DNA of 64,000 nucleotides from Enoplosus armatus (Eukaryota; Chordata; Actinopteri; Centrarchiformes; Enoplosidae). The translations under genes were made by a program, and so were the position numbers. Position 1 is the first letter of the stretch. Each line of letters begins with the position of its first letter. Below the pieces are notes generated by a model. That model saw only the letters and a list, made by a program, of their open reading frames with translations. It searched no databases and was not told the DNA's origin. Below are positions 43,625 to 55,509 of this stretch, in pieces. The stretch lies in contig NC_092193.1 in the NCBI RefSeq assembly GCF_043641665.1, positions 14,827,501 to 14,891,500 of the forward strand, written 5' to 3'.

Positions 43625-44690
43625 TATATATGGTCATATCACCAAACCTTAGGTACAACACCACAAAACAATAATGTTCTTTCTTAGACTTTCTTTGTGT
43701 GTTTGTCCTGTAAGTGATTCCTCATTTAATATTTGATTTACTTTCATTATTTGTGTCGAGGTATTTGATTTAATGTTAATAAATGTGTTCTCCTTGCAGA
43801 GCTTAAACCACACAGACATGTAAAGAAATGAAAATAAAATAAAACTCTCACTCTTGAACATCTGCCTCATCTATGGGTCTCTCTAACACACTACAGCCTG
43901 CCTACAAGCCACTGGGTTTAGGGTCTACCGAGCACCATAGAGCACAAAATAAAAAAACAAATTGATGCATAGACAGAGACGGTAAGAGCTGTAATGAGGA
44001 CTGTGTAATGATGCTTTTACAGAGCAGGCAGTGGGACTGTTTGAGTTGCATCTGTTACATCTGTTGCTTATATATCTGAAGAGACCTTAATGCCTTAATG
44101 GACTGAAGCATATTCAACATCAGACACGCAGGGCTATGTTCGCTGCAGTAATAATCTACAAACACCTGTGACCCATTGTACAGACGTAGCATCTGAGGAG
44201 TGTTCCTGCTTAAAAAAAAGAAGAAAGCTGAGAAATATTCTTTTTATTTTTTTTGTGGTATTTAGGGTGAATGGAATATCAGGAGGAGGCTCTTTGGTCC
44301 TTATTGCCATGTTCATGATGCATAATGACATTTTAAAACAAAACAAACACAAAAGTGATGATGTTGACCTCAGAAATGTTAATGAGGTTTCATGGCAAAC
44401 ACAAAGAATGGTACCATTATCTCAAATGAACAAACGCATGCCATCTCCACTTCCATATTCATAACTAGGCCACTGCTGTTTGACAGTACTTCTACCAGGA
44501 ACTCATTGTGTTTATTGCCAGAACATAATGCATATATATATGTGTGTGTGTGTGTGTACAATGCTTTTATCCTGAGGTAAAAACATTTTCCTAGAAACAT
44601 ACAGTGTAATTAAATCTACAGCCAGTCAGCAGCAGGCGGAATTATACTTCTCAAGAAGCAGAGAATTACTCGCACAACTTCACCGACTTC
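43625..44690. other. Intergenic interval without recognisable gene
   Basis: Short unrecognised frames only; a short (TG)n run follows an (AT)n run at about 44530-44558. Confidence 0.5.
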
Positions 44691-44851
44691 CAAGGTGGGA
44701 AAAAGTTTGACGAGGTCAAAACTCCAACACTTGTAGTATACAGCACAACTTTATGGTCAGACCATACCAGACCAGGTCTGCCCATGAAGTTGTTCTGTAT
44801 ACTACAAGTGTTATTGGAGTTTTGACCTCATCAAACTTTTCCCATCTTGCC
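44691..44851. repeat. Inverted repeat 1 (hairpin, arms about 72-76 bp)
   Basis: Left arm 44691-44762 and right arm 44776-44851 are near-perfect reverse complements (for example 'gaggtcaaaactccaa' against 'ttggagttttgacctc', 'cacttgtagtatacag' against 'ctgtatactacaagtg'), with a loop of about 13 bases. No open frame is associated. Confidence 0.92.
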
Positions 44852-45078
44852 AGAGGAAGAGAAATCTTTTGTACGATCATTTGTTGGGGATAAAAAACAA
44901 AAACATCTGCACTGTATCAAATTGTTTTACAATGCAACATAATGACACCCAAAATTACTGTTTAGGTAATGCACTAAAAAACAACAACAAAAAAAACAGG
45001 TTTAACCTAAAACGTCCTCCAGCTGTGAGACGCTCACTTGTTATCTCTTCTTGTGAAGGTGTCTTTAAAGGCAGTGGG

Positions 45079-45187
45079 GATGAGATCTGGAGCACATGGA
45101 TATAAATAAAGCTTTTAATAAGGTGCAGCAACCTTACACACCTTATTAAAAGTTTTATTTATAACTGCGTGCTCCAGATCTCATCTC
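45079..45187. repeat. Inverted repeat 2 (hairpin, arms about 47-49 bp)
   Basis: Left arm 45079-45125 and right arm 45139-45187 are reverse complements with few mismatches ('gagatctggagcac' against 'gtgctccagatctc', 'cttttaataaggtg' against 'caccttattaaaag'). The loop is 13 bases. Both strands carry AATAAA inside the stem (plus 45105-45110, minus 45159-45154). Confidence 0.92.
45154..45159 (-). terminator. Candidate poly(A) signal of sirt6, inside inverted repeat 2
   Basis: AATAAA on the minus strand, 508 bases past the sirt6 stop codon; I saw no other AATAAA or ATTAAA on this strand between it and the stop. The interval 45160-45666 would then be the sirt6 3' UTR. Confidence 0.5.
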
Positions 45188-45666
45188 GTTGTCTTCTCTG
45201 TTAAAGACTCAAGCAAAGAAAAGTCCCATGTTGGATAATATGTAAGATCCCTCTTATGATGTCACTATAGCAGGAGGAACATTTACATCGCAGGCTGCGT
45301 ATTGGTAAATGTACTTTTCAGGCAAGTTGTTTGACCAGAAATGAAAAAGAAAACCAATCAAACTTCCCCGTAATGTAGTGCTGTCCTCTTACCCTGGACA
45401 CACACACTTTGCTCATTTTGCTTTATGGAGAGGTCAACCTCTGAGCCTTCAGCTGAGGAGCCAGTTTCAAATCGCTGTTCATCGTGGCTGTAAGGGGAGT
45501 GTAAAAGATCTGGGATGAACAAAACCACTACAGCACTAGAAGAGTCTTTGCTCCAGAGGAAGTAAGAGGAGAGGAACCTCTCTGGCTTCGATCAAAACGA
45601 GCTCCCTCAGTTGTAAAGTTTGTTTCTGGACGGGTTTGTGTTGTGAGGAAAAAAAAATACCTGAGG

Positions 45667-48600
45667 CTATTTCTCTTCATTTACCTCGACTGGGGAGTCT
45701 GCTCTCTCCTTCTTTACCGAAACCGTCTCCTCCTTAATGCTCCCATCGTTTGTTAGTGCTGTCGCTTCTCTTTTCCTCTCCTCCTTAATGAGGTCCTTTT
45801 TCACCTTTTGCTTTGCAGTAAGTGCACGCGGTGGTTTGACATCGGTGGTGGACTCGGAGGAGGCTGTGGAGCTCTCACAGACGGTCGGACCCTCCCACTT
45901 TGGGATGTCCACTCCCAGCACCTCCATCAGCTGTTTCATGACCTCATCCACGTAACCATGGATACGCAGGTGCGCATGTTTGTCCTACAAGACAGAAAAT
46001 TACAACCATGAAATGACGTACCTGAAGATGCCGAACGAGTAGCATTTTTTATTCACAATTTTGCCTTTGATTTGTGCAGTTGCCATGTTTCTGTTCATGT
46101 GTGTCAGGTGGTGGTGCGTAAATGAGACTCACGTGTTTCGTGGGCTGCAGGTTGACAATGGCCACTTTCCCTCCTTTGCGCTTGGTGAGGAGTGGAAGGT
46201 CTCCACTGGGTTTGATCTGCAAGGAGGTGCCCAGCGTCAGTGCCAGGTCCGCTCGCCTTGGTACAGACAGTAGAGATATACGTCACTCATAATATTCACG
46301 TGACTGCTTGTGACGTTCTTCGTCTTTGCCTGTTGTTAAGGGGGGGTTTATTGTTGTGCGTTAAAAGGGTTAGTCGAGTTTCCAATGCTGGTAGAGATTG
46401 TTGGTAGTGAGGAAAACATTAACCAAGTTGAAGGAAGGCTCAAAGCACGTCCACATTTTGTCCTAGTTAATGCTTCTCATGTATCACAATTACATTTGAG
46501 TCGCAGCGCCAAGCATCCGTTTCTCTGAAAAATGATTACCAGCCAATAATTGAAAAATCCAGAAGATCATTTAGCAACACTTACGGCTGTTTTGGAGGTA
46601 TTCCCAGAATCCACAAAACTCTTTGAACCATATAGATGTGTCATTTCCAGCTGCCGTCTCTGTGTGGATTTGGGAAAAGCGGCTCAATAAAAATAATTTC
46701 TCATCTTGCAACATACAAATATTTATTCATCCAGATGGTCCGAAAAGTCTTCGAGGATTCTCAAAATACCTTCAGAGCCATAACTGTTGTAAAATGACCT
46801 GCTGGGTTTTTCAAAGATTGCTGGGTAATTCTGTTTTAGAGAGACAGATGCTTTGCACTGTGACTCAAATTTAATACGGGAGAAGCACAAACTTATCTAC
46901 CGATTTTCAGTAACACACAAAGTAATCTCCACTGCGGACGTTCTGCTCGCTGCCATCTGTCATAATGAACGAAAGAGTGTAGACAGTGATTCCACGGCAG
47001 GAGTCTCCTATTCAGTACAGAGACACGGTGAAAGAGAAGTTATCTGGATGTAACTCCAGGCTGTTCCACAACATGGCCCCAGGGTAGCTATCCCAACTAA
47101 ACCCAACTTTCATTAATCCCTCAATTCTTTGTCAGATTTTTGTTGCAACAAATAAACATGCTGCACATCGGCTTGCCTCGAACACATGACTCCAAATCTC
47201 CTCTTTGTAATTTAAATGTTAATTAGCATGTATTATGGGTCACTGAGTACACCAAGGTGAAACACAAACAGAAAATTCATCCTGCTGTTTTTGTAAACAC
47301 TGACTGAACGAAAATATTGACACTCAAGCGGCAAATGGAAACATTAAAGCAGATGTGATACATACATGAGCCCAAAAAGGATTTTCAAATAAGGGCGTAT
47401 TTGCATTTCAGGACACAGCAGAGTCACGCAGAATGCTAAAGCAAAGGGATCCAAAACATTATTTCACATTTTTCAGTTCACAGGACACGTTTGGACTGTG
47501 ACTTGTGTTATTTAGCCAGAGAAGAAACAGTGATAACAAAGCAAATCAGGTTAGATAAGAGGATGTACTGTGTGTTTCTTGGTTATCACAACAGGTGCTG
47601 AATCAAAAACAAATGAAGCACAAACTGCTGCAGTTTAGTCTGTCTCACCTGCTGGCATCTTCCGCTTTGTTCAGGTCTTTGTCAGGAAGAGCATCCTCCC
47701 AGTCCAGTATAGTGCTTATCAGCTTTCCTCTGTTTTAGTAAAGAATAGTAAAGTCATACTAATAAACGGATCATGGTACATGGTTGGTTATTTCAAAAAG
47801 GCGGTGAAAGCATACGTTACCTGCAGGCTCTGAGTCCTCTGGATCGCACCACATCACAGTAACGTCCTGTCGGTTTCAGCCCCATCACACCGATCACTTT
47901 TTCTCTGACGTACTGCCTGTAAAACCAAAACTCCAACAGATTACATCTCTGTGCCGCCAGATCAGCTTCAGTTGAATTACACTTGAGGAGAAAAAACTGC
48001 TAACAGGCACCATACATTTCTCATACACACAATACACATGATAATATACACACAGTGACGACTTTATTAGATAAAACAGACAACTGTTGTCTTCAGAGAG
48101 CTTGATTTCTTCAAGAAATGGACTCTATAAGATCCAGGAGATGCTCTTTAGGGATGTCAGGGACTCAACAGCATCATGCAGCTGCAACATTTATACCTCA
48201 GTTCTGTTTCATCCCAGAGGTAATCTACTTGGATGAGATCTGAAGACTGCGCAGGTCACGGGAGTAGAGTGAAGTCACTGTCATGTTCCTGGAATCATTT
48301 TCAGATAATGAGCGCTCTGTGAAAGGGTGCATTATTTCCATATGAAAAGGGAGAGACTGTGGTGCAGCTGCTCGGCGACAAATAGGACCCAGAGTTAGTG
48401 TTAAGGTGCCTCGTGTGCAGAGAAAACACTTGACATACAATTACACCAGCGGCTTTTACCTTTGACACAACGGTTCAACAACCGAGCGTTCAGAGATGGC
48501 CTTCTGCACATTACTTGAGTACTTCTGGCCTTCCTGTGAGCAACTCTGGCCTTTTTCCTCTGACCTCTCTTCTTGATGTGAAGTGTTTTCAATCACAGAA

Positions 48601-51600
48601 CTGCCACCGAATGAGTATTTAGCTTAACAAGTCACTCTCTGTAGAACCTGCGGTGTGTGAAAATCCCAGGAGGGCACCAGTTTCTGAGATGCCAGATAGA
48701 CAGCATCTGGCACACATCTGATACTGTTGCATGCTAATGTGAAATGAACAGTAACTGGACCGCCTGTCTGCAACCTTTACATATTCTGTTGCAGCAGCTT
48801 GATTTGCTGTTTGTATTACCAAACAGGTGTACCTAATAAAATGGCGTACATACCTGCCACACTTCTCACACTCCTCCACAAACATGTTTCCATGAAGCTC
48901 TGATAGCATATCCCTAAGAGAGAGAGAGAGGGAGAAAAGTCCACAAAGGCAAAAAGATCACAAAGATGATATTCACTTAGATCGTTGTCTCCTACGTTAA
49001 CGTCAGGGACTGTTCAACACAACTTTTTCTCAGTCGTTCTTTGCGTCTCACGTTCTTCGTGAGGCCTCATATTCACTTCTGCGTTCCAGCTGGCAGCTGC
49101 GCAGATAAGAGCCAACCTGTTTACTTTACCAGTTTGTCTGCTGTCGCAATTATTTCCTCAGAGAACTACCACTTCGCTGTGTAGCCTTGTGTAAAAAAAA
49201 CCTGACTCATGGAGACGGCGTAGAGGGAGAGCTACGAAATGGCTTCCAGGGAAAGCAAGTGCTCCAATATGCGTAAAGACTGGATGTACAGTATGTACTG
49301 AATGAGAAATTGGATTCTTGGCCTGGATATTCCAGAGTCATACAAAACATTTTCCATGAGACTGAGCGTTATTTTAAGTTATTTGAGCTGTATTTGTTGT
49401 CACGAAGCAGCAGCTTCATATTTAAAAACAATGAGTCACAACTAAACTATAATGTGGTCGCCTCCTCCTCAATAAGGAATTCACTGCATTTTCTGAACAA
49501 GTTAACTTTTCCTCTAAATATGTTCCTCACATCCACTCCTCACTTATTCCACTCATCCACTCACTTTGCTTCCAGCACAGTGATGTCCCTAAAATGTAAT
49601 ATATATCATCACATGGAGAACATTTTCATCTATATTTGGATCATTTTGTGAAAATGAGGAACTTAACTGTTGTCGATGACAGAGCATCTGATAGGATGCT
49701 ACATCTTTGCTGCACTAATAATTATTTCTACATTCACCATTGGGTCAACTGACTGCATGTAATTCAAAAGTGGTCACTCATAGTGACAAACCCACTCAGA
49801 CTCTGCGGTTCCCCTTTGAGCATTTTATAATCTTTCAGCTCCTTGTTTTGGTTTTAATGTTTTGGTTCAGTCTCACCGCTCTCATCAACCTTGTTTCCAG
49901 CAGCAGCAGCAGACAGATGTTTCCAGAAATAAAAAGCTCTGATAAACCGAGTATACGCCTACACCTGCCAAACACAGCTAGTGACTAGCTGGTGAACATA
50001 GTGGAGCATTTAGCAGCTAAAGAGCCAGATATGTTTCTTAGGACTTGGTGGAGCCCAAACAAGCAAGAAGCAGAGTGAATATTGGACTTACATTCATCAG
50101 GTGGACACAAACATGACTCCAAATAAATGCTAATGTTGCTCTCTGTCTGCTTGGTGTGTAAATAATTAAGTGTTTGCAAACACGTTTGCCATAAAAACTT
50201 GTTGGGTGCTAATATGTCAGTGTTGTAGAGCTGCAACTTTTAGATGATTAATCAATTAGTATTGCTCCATGCCTAATGTGTAAAATGTGTGTATGTTGTG
50301 CTACAGGACAGGAGGCAGGGCGGAGTTACCTGGGGAAGCCTGATCGGACATGTAGGCCGTCCACATTCTGGCTGATGAGATACTTGAGACACCCGGCCCT
50401 CTGCAGTCCCAGGAGGGCCATGTGAGTGAAGCTGGGTCGGGCGTCTTCAAATGTGGTGTCAAAGTGAGGTGACTCGCCCTTTTCTTCTAACGTCCACACA
50501 CCCTTTGGACCCCTGAGAGAGAATATAGCGATGAATAGACTGATAGCTATTAGACAACAGGTGGACTGGAGGCATTACGTGTCTAAAACTGGTGTGTGGG
50601 TTTGTATTCATGGTTTAGTATTAACAATCTGATGGGAAGATTTCTGCATAGAAGTTCTGCAAAGTTTGTGTACTAAATTGACAACCCGCTGTCAAATGCT
50701 TCAAGTCTGAGCCCAGTGAAAATAGACCAATAAAAAACATTGTGCAAAGATTCTCCCTCAACTGAAATCTACAGAAAAATAAAATAAAAATTATTAAACA
50801 AAAATATCAACAATTTGACAGAAATGTTTCCAACAGCGCACAGAGACAAGTTTTCAGACTAAAATGGACTAAATCTGTTGTCCAATCTGAGATCACTCTG
50901 TTCACGCGTCTTTGACTGAACGGTCAGCTCTGGGTGTCTGAATGAGCGGTGAACGCAGCCGTACTGTCAGTACTGGAGCCGTCTAACACCCTGACAGTTG
51001 CCAAGTTTCTCCGAGGACACACTACTTAAGCTTTATGCATCAGAATGCTTCGTGCCACAACAGCCTCATCTCTGGCTTTCTGTTTGAACTTGAACAGCCG
51101 CGTTGCTCATCACCATATGATTCATTGCCTGCTCGGCCAAGACAAGTTCAAAGATGTACCAGCATTAACGGAGAGGCGAGTGCGTCAGTTATTACACGCT
51201 TATCACTGTGGAGAAGATGCTGCAAGACATGAAAGCCACGGAGGATCTGTAAAGCTGGTATATTCACGTTTTGGTGTCGTCGATAATATAAACCTGAGGG
51301 GCTGAATTTCTTACTCTCAGCTGGAGCGTGTGTGTGTGTGTGTGTGTGGCAGCAGTGGGAATATAATTTGAGTTAGCGGGCCTGATGTGTATATAGGAAC
51401 CTTTAATGATGTTGCCATCCAAGGTCGACCTGACTGACAGGCAGAACAATCAAATATTAAATATTAACATCTCCAGGCACATGTATATGAATTCACAAAG
51501 GGAAATGTCTGTCAGTCACACCAGAATTAACTCAGTAAAAAGAAAACTGTCTTATGTGCCACAGCTCAGCTTATTGGTGCATTGGAGCTTATTGGATTTA

Positions 51601-54600
51601 TTTCAGTGTGTTACTGTTTTATAAAGAGCTGGATCTGACAAATAATAAGCAAGTACCGCCCCCATCTGCTCATACCATGGTACTACAAGAGAAACCAGGA
51701 GGCTGAGCCAACAGGTCCAAGTTATTTTTGTTTGTTTATTTTTTATTTTTGGCCTGGATTTTGCAGCTTACTTAAGAACAGTATTTGTATTATGTGCGGT
51801 GGCACAAATTTTGGTAGCTGTCCACAAGTTTAATCCCTCAGAGTTGCAATATCCTATAATCTATTTGCCAACTAATTCAGTCACAAAGTGAAATCCATAA
51901 AAATGAATAAATCCTGATGGGGATGTGGTTAAAGACTCATCACTTGGTTCATTACAATCTGTTCAACGACTCTGACTGAAGCAATTCACGACTCCCACAA
52001 GCAACTATTCTGTCTCTTATTGTTATATTGTTATATTATACTGTGCTTTCTTTGTATTATCATTCTTTGTTCTATACATTTCATTTGTTTCAAGCCTGTT
52101 TACTAACTGGATTTGCTAAACTATATATTTTATAGCATTGTAATTTGAATATATTTGGGGTTTCGACAGCTGGTCAGATAAAACAAGAAATTTGAAGACG
52201 TCACCTTGGCCTCTGGGAAAATGTGATCTGCTTTTTTCACCATTACCTGAGCTTTAATAGACTATAAGATACATTGATTAATCAAAATAAATAATGGACA
52301 ATGGAAATACTGATTGCAGCTCTACTTGTAATGTAAGTACCAATAAAATAATAAGCATTTTGTTTAAAAACTGACTAAACTGTGGATGAAGCATTCTAAG
52401 GAATAAGGTATTTGATGTGGCATACAAAGTAAAAATAAATACTATATTTATTTGACATTGATTTTAAACAGTTCTTTATTTATCCAATTGTAACAGTCTA
52501 ATGACAGATGTATCAAACATTCATGTGACCACTGAAGATCAGGTACAAAGAAGTGCTGGGAAAAGCAGATTAGTGCTGAGGAGAGGTAGACAGCAACTTT
52601 TCAGAAATTCAAAAACAGGGAAAAAAAGATCTACATTGTATTATTTACATTATCATAATCCATCTTTCAAAGGCTGCCAAAATCTGAAATAGCACTATGA
52701 AGTTAAGAGTCCTTTTCTTTTCTCCTCCTTCCAATTTCTGAGCAACTGTTTGATCGATCTCCAGAATGGCTGCTATAATTCACAATTCTCTGCACTGCAA
52801 AATGTCCATTTCATCAGATTGACCTGTTAATTCACCACCACCACGACAATCAAATTTTGAGATTTTAGATTTACACAAAGAAATTATATTAAAATATTTG
52901 GGACATTATTAATAACCTGCATGCTTGGAATACTACATTAAGTTAATTTGATACATACATTTTGCATAGATGTGAACATATTCGACATGGATTTTGCGCT
53001 GGCTGGCTTTCATAGTAAGAATATGGAAGGTAAATGCACATTAAAAAGGCTTGCTTGAGCATTGCAACAGACACAAAACAAATGGCTAGGAGACACTATA
53101 TAAAACAAAACATAAGCATAAAGAATATGTATTCTATGTTTTCCAAATTGCCATTCAGACAAATAAATAATACTGCAGATTCACAGGTCTGGCGAGAACA
53201 ATGTCTATGTCACTGTTTCCTGTGCACCATGTAACGCCCCGTATGTGGGGTGCCAATCACATCTCCTGATGTCAGCCTGCCAACATGGGACACCATCCAA
53301 TAACTGCTCATTAGCTCAACTCTCAAGCTGTGTTGAGCAGCGGCGGCTCTGAGAAGTGTTGAAACAATGTGACTAAAACCTGCAGGTGACAGCTGTTCAT
53401 GTCCACAGATATTATGAGTTTGTTCTGCGATTGCTGTACTTGGATTCTTAATTGCTATTTACCCCAAAAAGTCTCAGTCCTCAGTTATGATATATTGCTT
53501 TTTCCCCCCAGTATGTGTAGTCTTGATATCATTCTCTTTATCTTTGCATTGAAAGCAGTGAGTTTGTGAAAAAGGGCCATAGAAGAAAAGAGCTGGAGTG
53601 ACGTTGTTTGTGCCTCACCTGAAGTCAGGGATGCCTGCTGAGGTGCTGATTCCTGCTCCAGAGTGGACAACCAAGTACTGAGATTCTTTTATCAACTGAG
53701 CGAGGGTCTCCACCTTCGCCTTTAGGTCCTCGGGGCTATCAAACACCTGCCACAGACCAGAAAACATCAAGTTCAAAAAGGGTTATTCGTTCATACAGTA
53801 TTTTATCTACACAGCGGTGGGGTATATGGTCTCAGAGAAAAAATATATATAATACCCACATTATGATGGTCATCAGAGATTCACTTAAACTTTCGCAAAG
53901 TTTGAACAACTGAAGCCAAAAAAGACCAGAGAAATGTATCTTATGACAGTTATGTCGCTTGTAAATAAAGTTCCCAATGTTACAATAACACTTAAATTCA
54001 TATCTCTTATAACTCTTATGTTTTAATGTAGTGTCATTTGCTGTACTATTTAAGATCCAAAGTGTAATAAATTACAAATCCGAGAATAAAAAAAAAAGAA
54101 AATCTCCACCACTAGTAGAGTATCAAATGTAATCTAATACATAATATCCAGTACAAATGGGACACAAGATACTACAACTTGTGAAGTGTATTTACTCAAA
54201 AACCCTGATGAAGCCTGCTGAAAAGGTTTCATTGAACTGTGTTGAATCTATGAGTGTGCAACTTGTGTGTCTTTCAATTTGGGTAACTTTAAATGGTCTT
54301 TGGGTAGGAAGCCCCCAAAGGGTCAATGCGAGAATTCAGAGTTCAAATTCCGTTCTTGGCTAATGGTAATGGCAGTAAAGACTTGTTACAGTACAGCAAC
54401 CATAGCCATATCCACATCATCACAGATTTAAAAACAAATGCAGTTGTAGTCCAAGCAATAACCAGATCCACAGCCAGCTTCAGACTGTCAGAGCTCGGCT
54501 TTCTGAAAGGAGTAATGAGCAATAAATGCAGAATGTAAAGTATCACATCATCTCTCCTTTCTGTAGTATCTGCAGAGTGTTTACCTAAACTGGCAGTGTA

Positions 54601-55394
54601 TTACAGCTGGACTGGACCAACACAGTAGCTGTTCTGTTGTCAGGGGGAATGCAAACTTAATGCAAGGTAACGCAAAACTTACAGAGGTGGAAAGTAATAA
54701 AGTTTTGTATGCATCAATTAATGCTTCTGATATTTTCTGTAATAAGATTCAGAGTAAATTATTGTACTTATTTGCCCTTCACTTCTCCCCTGTATCTGAT
54801 TGCTGGAGTTACTGTTTTTAGCTCTAGTTTGTGCCTCTCATGTAATCCAATTATCAATGCAAGTCTAACATGTAAAACCTATAATCTCAACACAAACTGG
54901 GAGTGATGGCTACCTTACAGACAAGATTTAACACACACAAAATAGGCTTATAGTTTGACACATAGCTTGAGTTTAAAATGTAATTAGATTTTGCGCCACC
55001 TGGACCAGCTACAGCAATAAAAAACTGCTTACACATTAGCTAACGTTAATGGTGTAAAATTAATGTAAAACTCTGAATGGAGCCATTCTTAACAAAGACT
55101 CCTAGCGTTAATGTTTTTGATAATGTTACCTTTACATTCTGTTGTTAGCTATCATTTCCGTGCTTTTCTTCAGGAAAATTTGGAATGCACAGCATTTTTA
55201 AATTGAGGTATTTCTATTTAAATTATTTCCCACCCTAACGTCCTACGTGAATCAGGTATCCTCGGCTAACATGCTAGCAGTTGATTAGAAGCTAACTAAC
55301 TAACTAGCCCACGGTAGCTATCTTTTACCTCGGGAAGTCCGCAAACACCTTTGTCTGCGTACGGCGAGAGTCCAGCAGCATAATTCACAGACAT
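45667..55394 (-). CDS. sirt6: Sirtuin 6, NAD-dependent protein deacylase, complete
   Basis: Nuclear chromatin enzyme that removes acetyl and long-chain acyl groups from lysine (for example H3K9ac, H3K56ac), acting in DNA repair, telomere upkeep and glucose control. Exons: 55394-55329, 53746-53619, 50512-50330, 48913-48854, 47916-47821, 47729-47649, 46256-46133, 45984-45667; 1056 nt, 351 aa (human 355). It begins [16 protein letters not shown] as in mammals. Seen: NAD-binding [31 protein letters not shown], catalytic His133 in SELHGN, zinc cysteines in EECEKC and in RYC...[19 protein letters not shown], and [25 protein letters not shown]. The C-terminal tail from about residue 280 is charged and differs from mammals, as is usual. 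All introns are GT-AG. Introns hold several repeats; one abuts the exon 4 donor. Confidence 0.97.
48056..48846. mobile_element. Non-autonomous element with 'ttattaggtacacc'-type ends, sirt6 intron 4
   Basis: The left end reads ACTTTATTAGATAAAACAGA (from 48061) and the right end CAGGTGTACCTAATAAAATG (48823-48842), so the termini are inverted. The interior (about 48490-48700) has 'tcagagatggccttctgcac', 'ctctggcctttttcctctga', 'cacagaactgccacc' and 'gtgtgtgaaaatcccagg', words of a repeat widespread in fish and other vertebrates whose ends read 'gtgtacctaataaagtggcc'. The left half is more diverged and its exact start is uncertain. Confidence 0.65.
51319..51347. repeat. (GT)n microsatellite in sirt6 intron 2
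   Basis: About 11 GT units in the roughly 3.1-kb intron between sirt6 exons 2 and 3. The rest of this intron, apart from terminal fragments of the 28165-28455 repeat family (about 52255-52325), shows nothing recognised. Confidence 0.85.
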
Positions 55395-55498
55395 GGCTGT
55401 TGTTGGTATCGTATCTTTATTATTTTTGTTTAGAAAGCTGTCCCTCTATTATAAAACTGAGAGACTTCCCAGGCAGGTATCTAACTGTGTTGTTTGGA

Positions 55499-55506
55499 TG
55501 ACGTCA
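55499..55506. promoter_or_regulatory. CRE palindrome in the sirt6 promoter
   Basis: TGACGTCA within the longer palindrome ATGACGTCAT, 105 bases upstream of the sirt6 start codon. CREB/ATF-type bZIP factors bind this sequence. Its place just upstream of the first exon makes it a plausible promoter element; function is inferred. Confidence 0.6.
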
Positions 55507-55509
55507 TCT

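Noticed and set aside
54300..54360. B-box-like GAGTTCAAATTCC resembling a tRNA 3' half
   Set aside because: No matching A box, acceptor stem or anticodon arm at the right spacing; not a tRNA.
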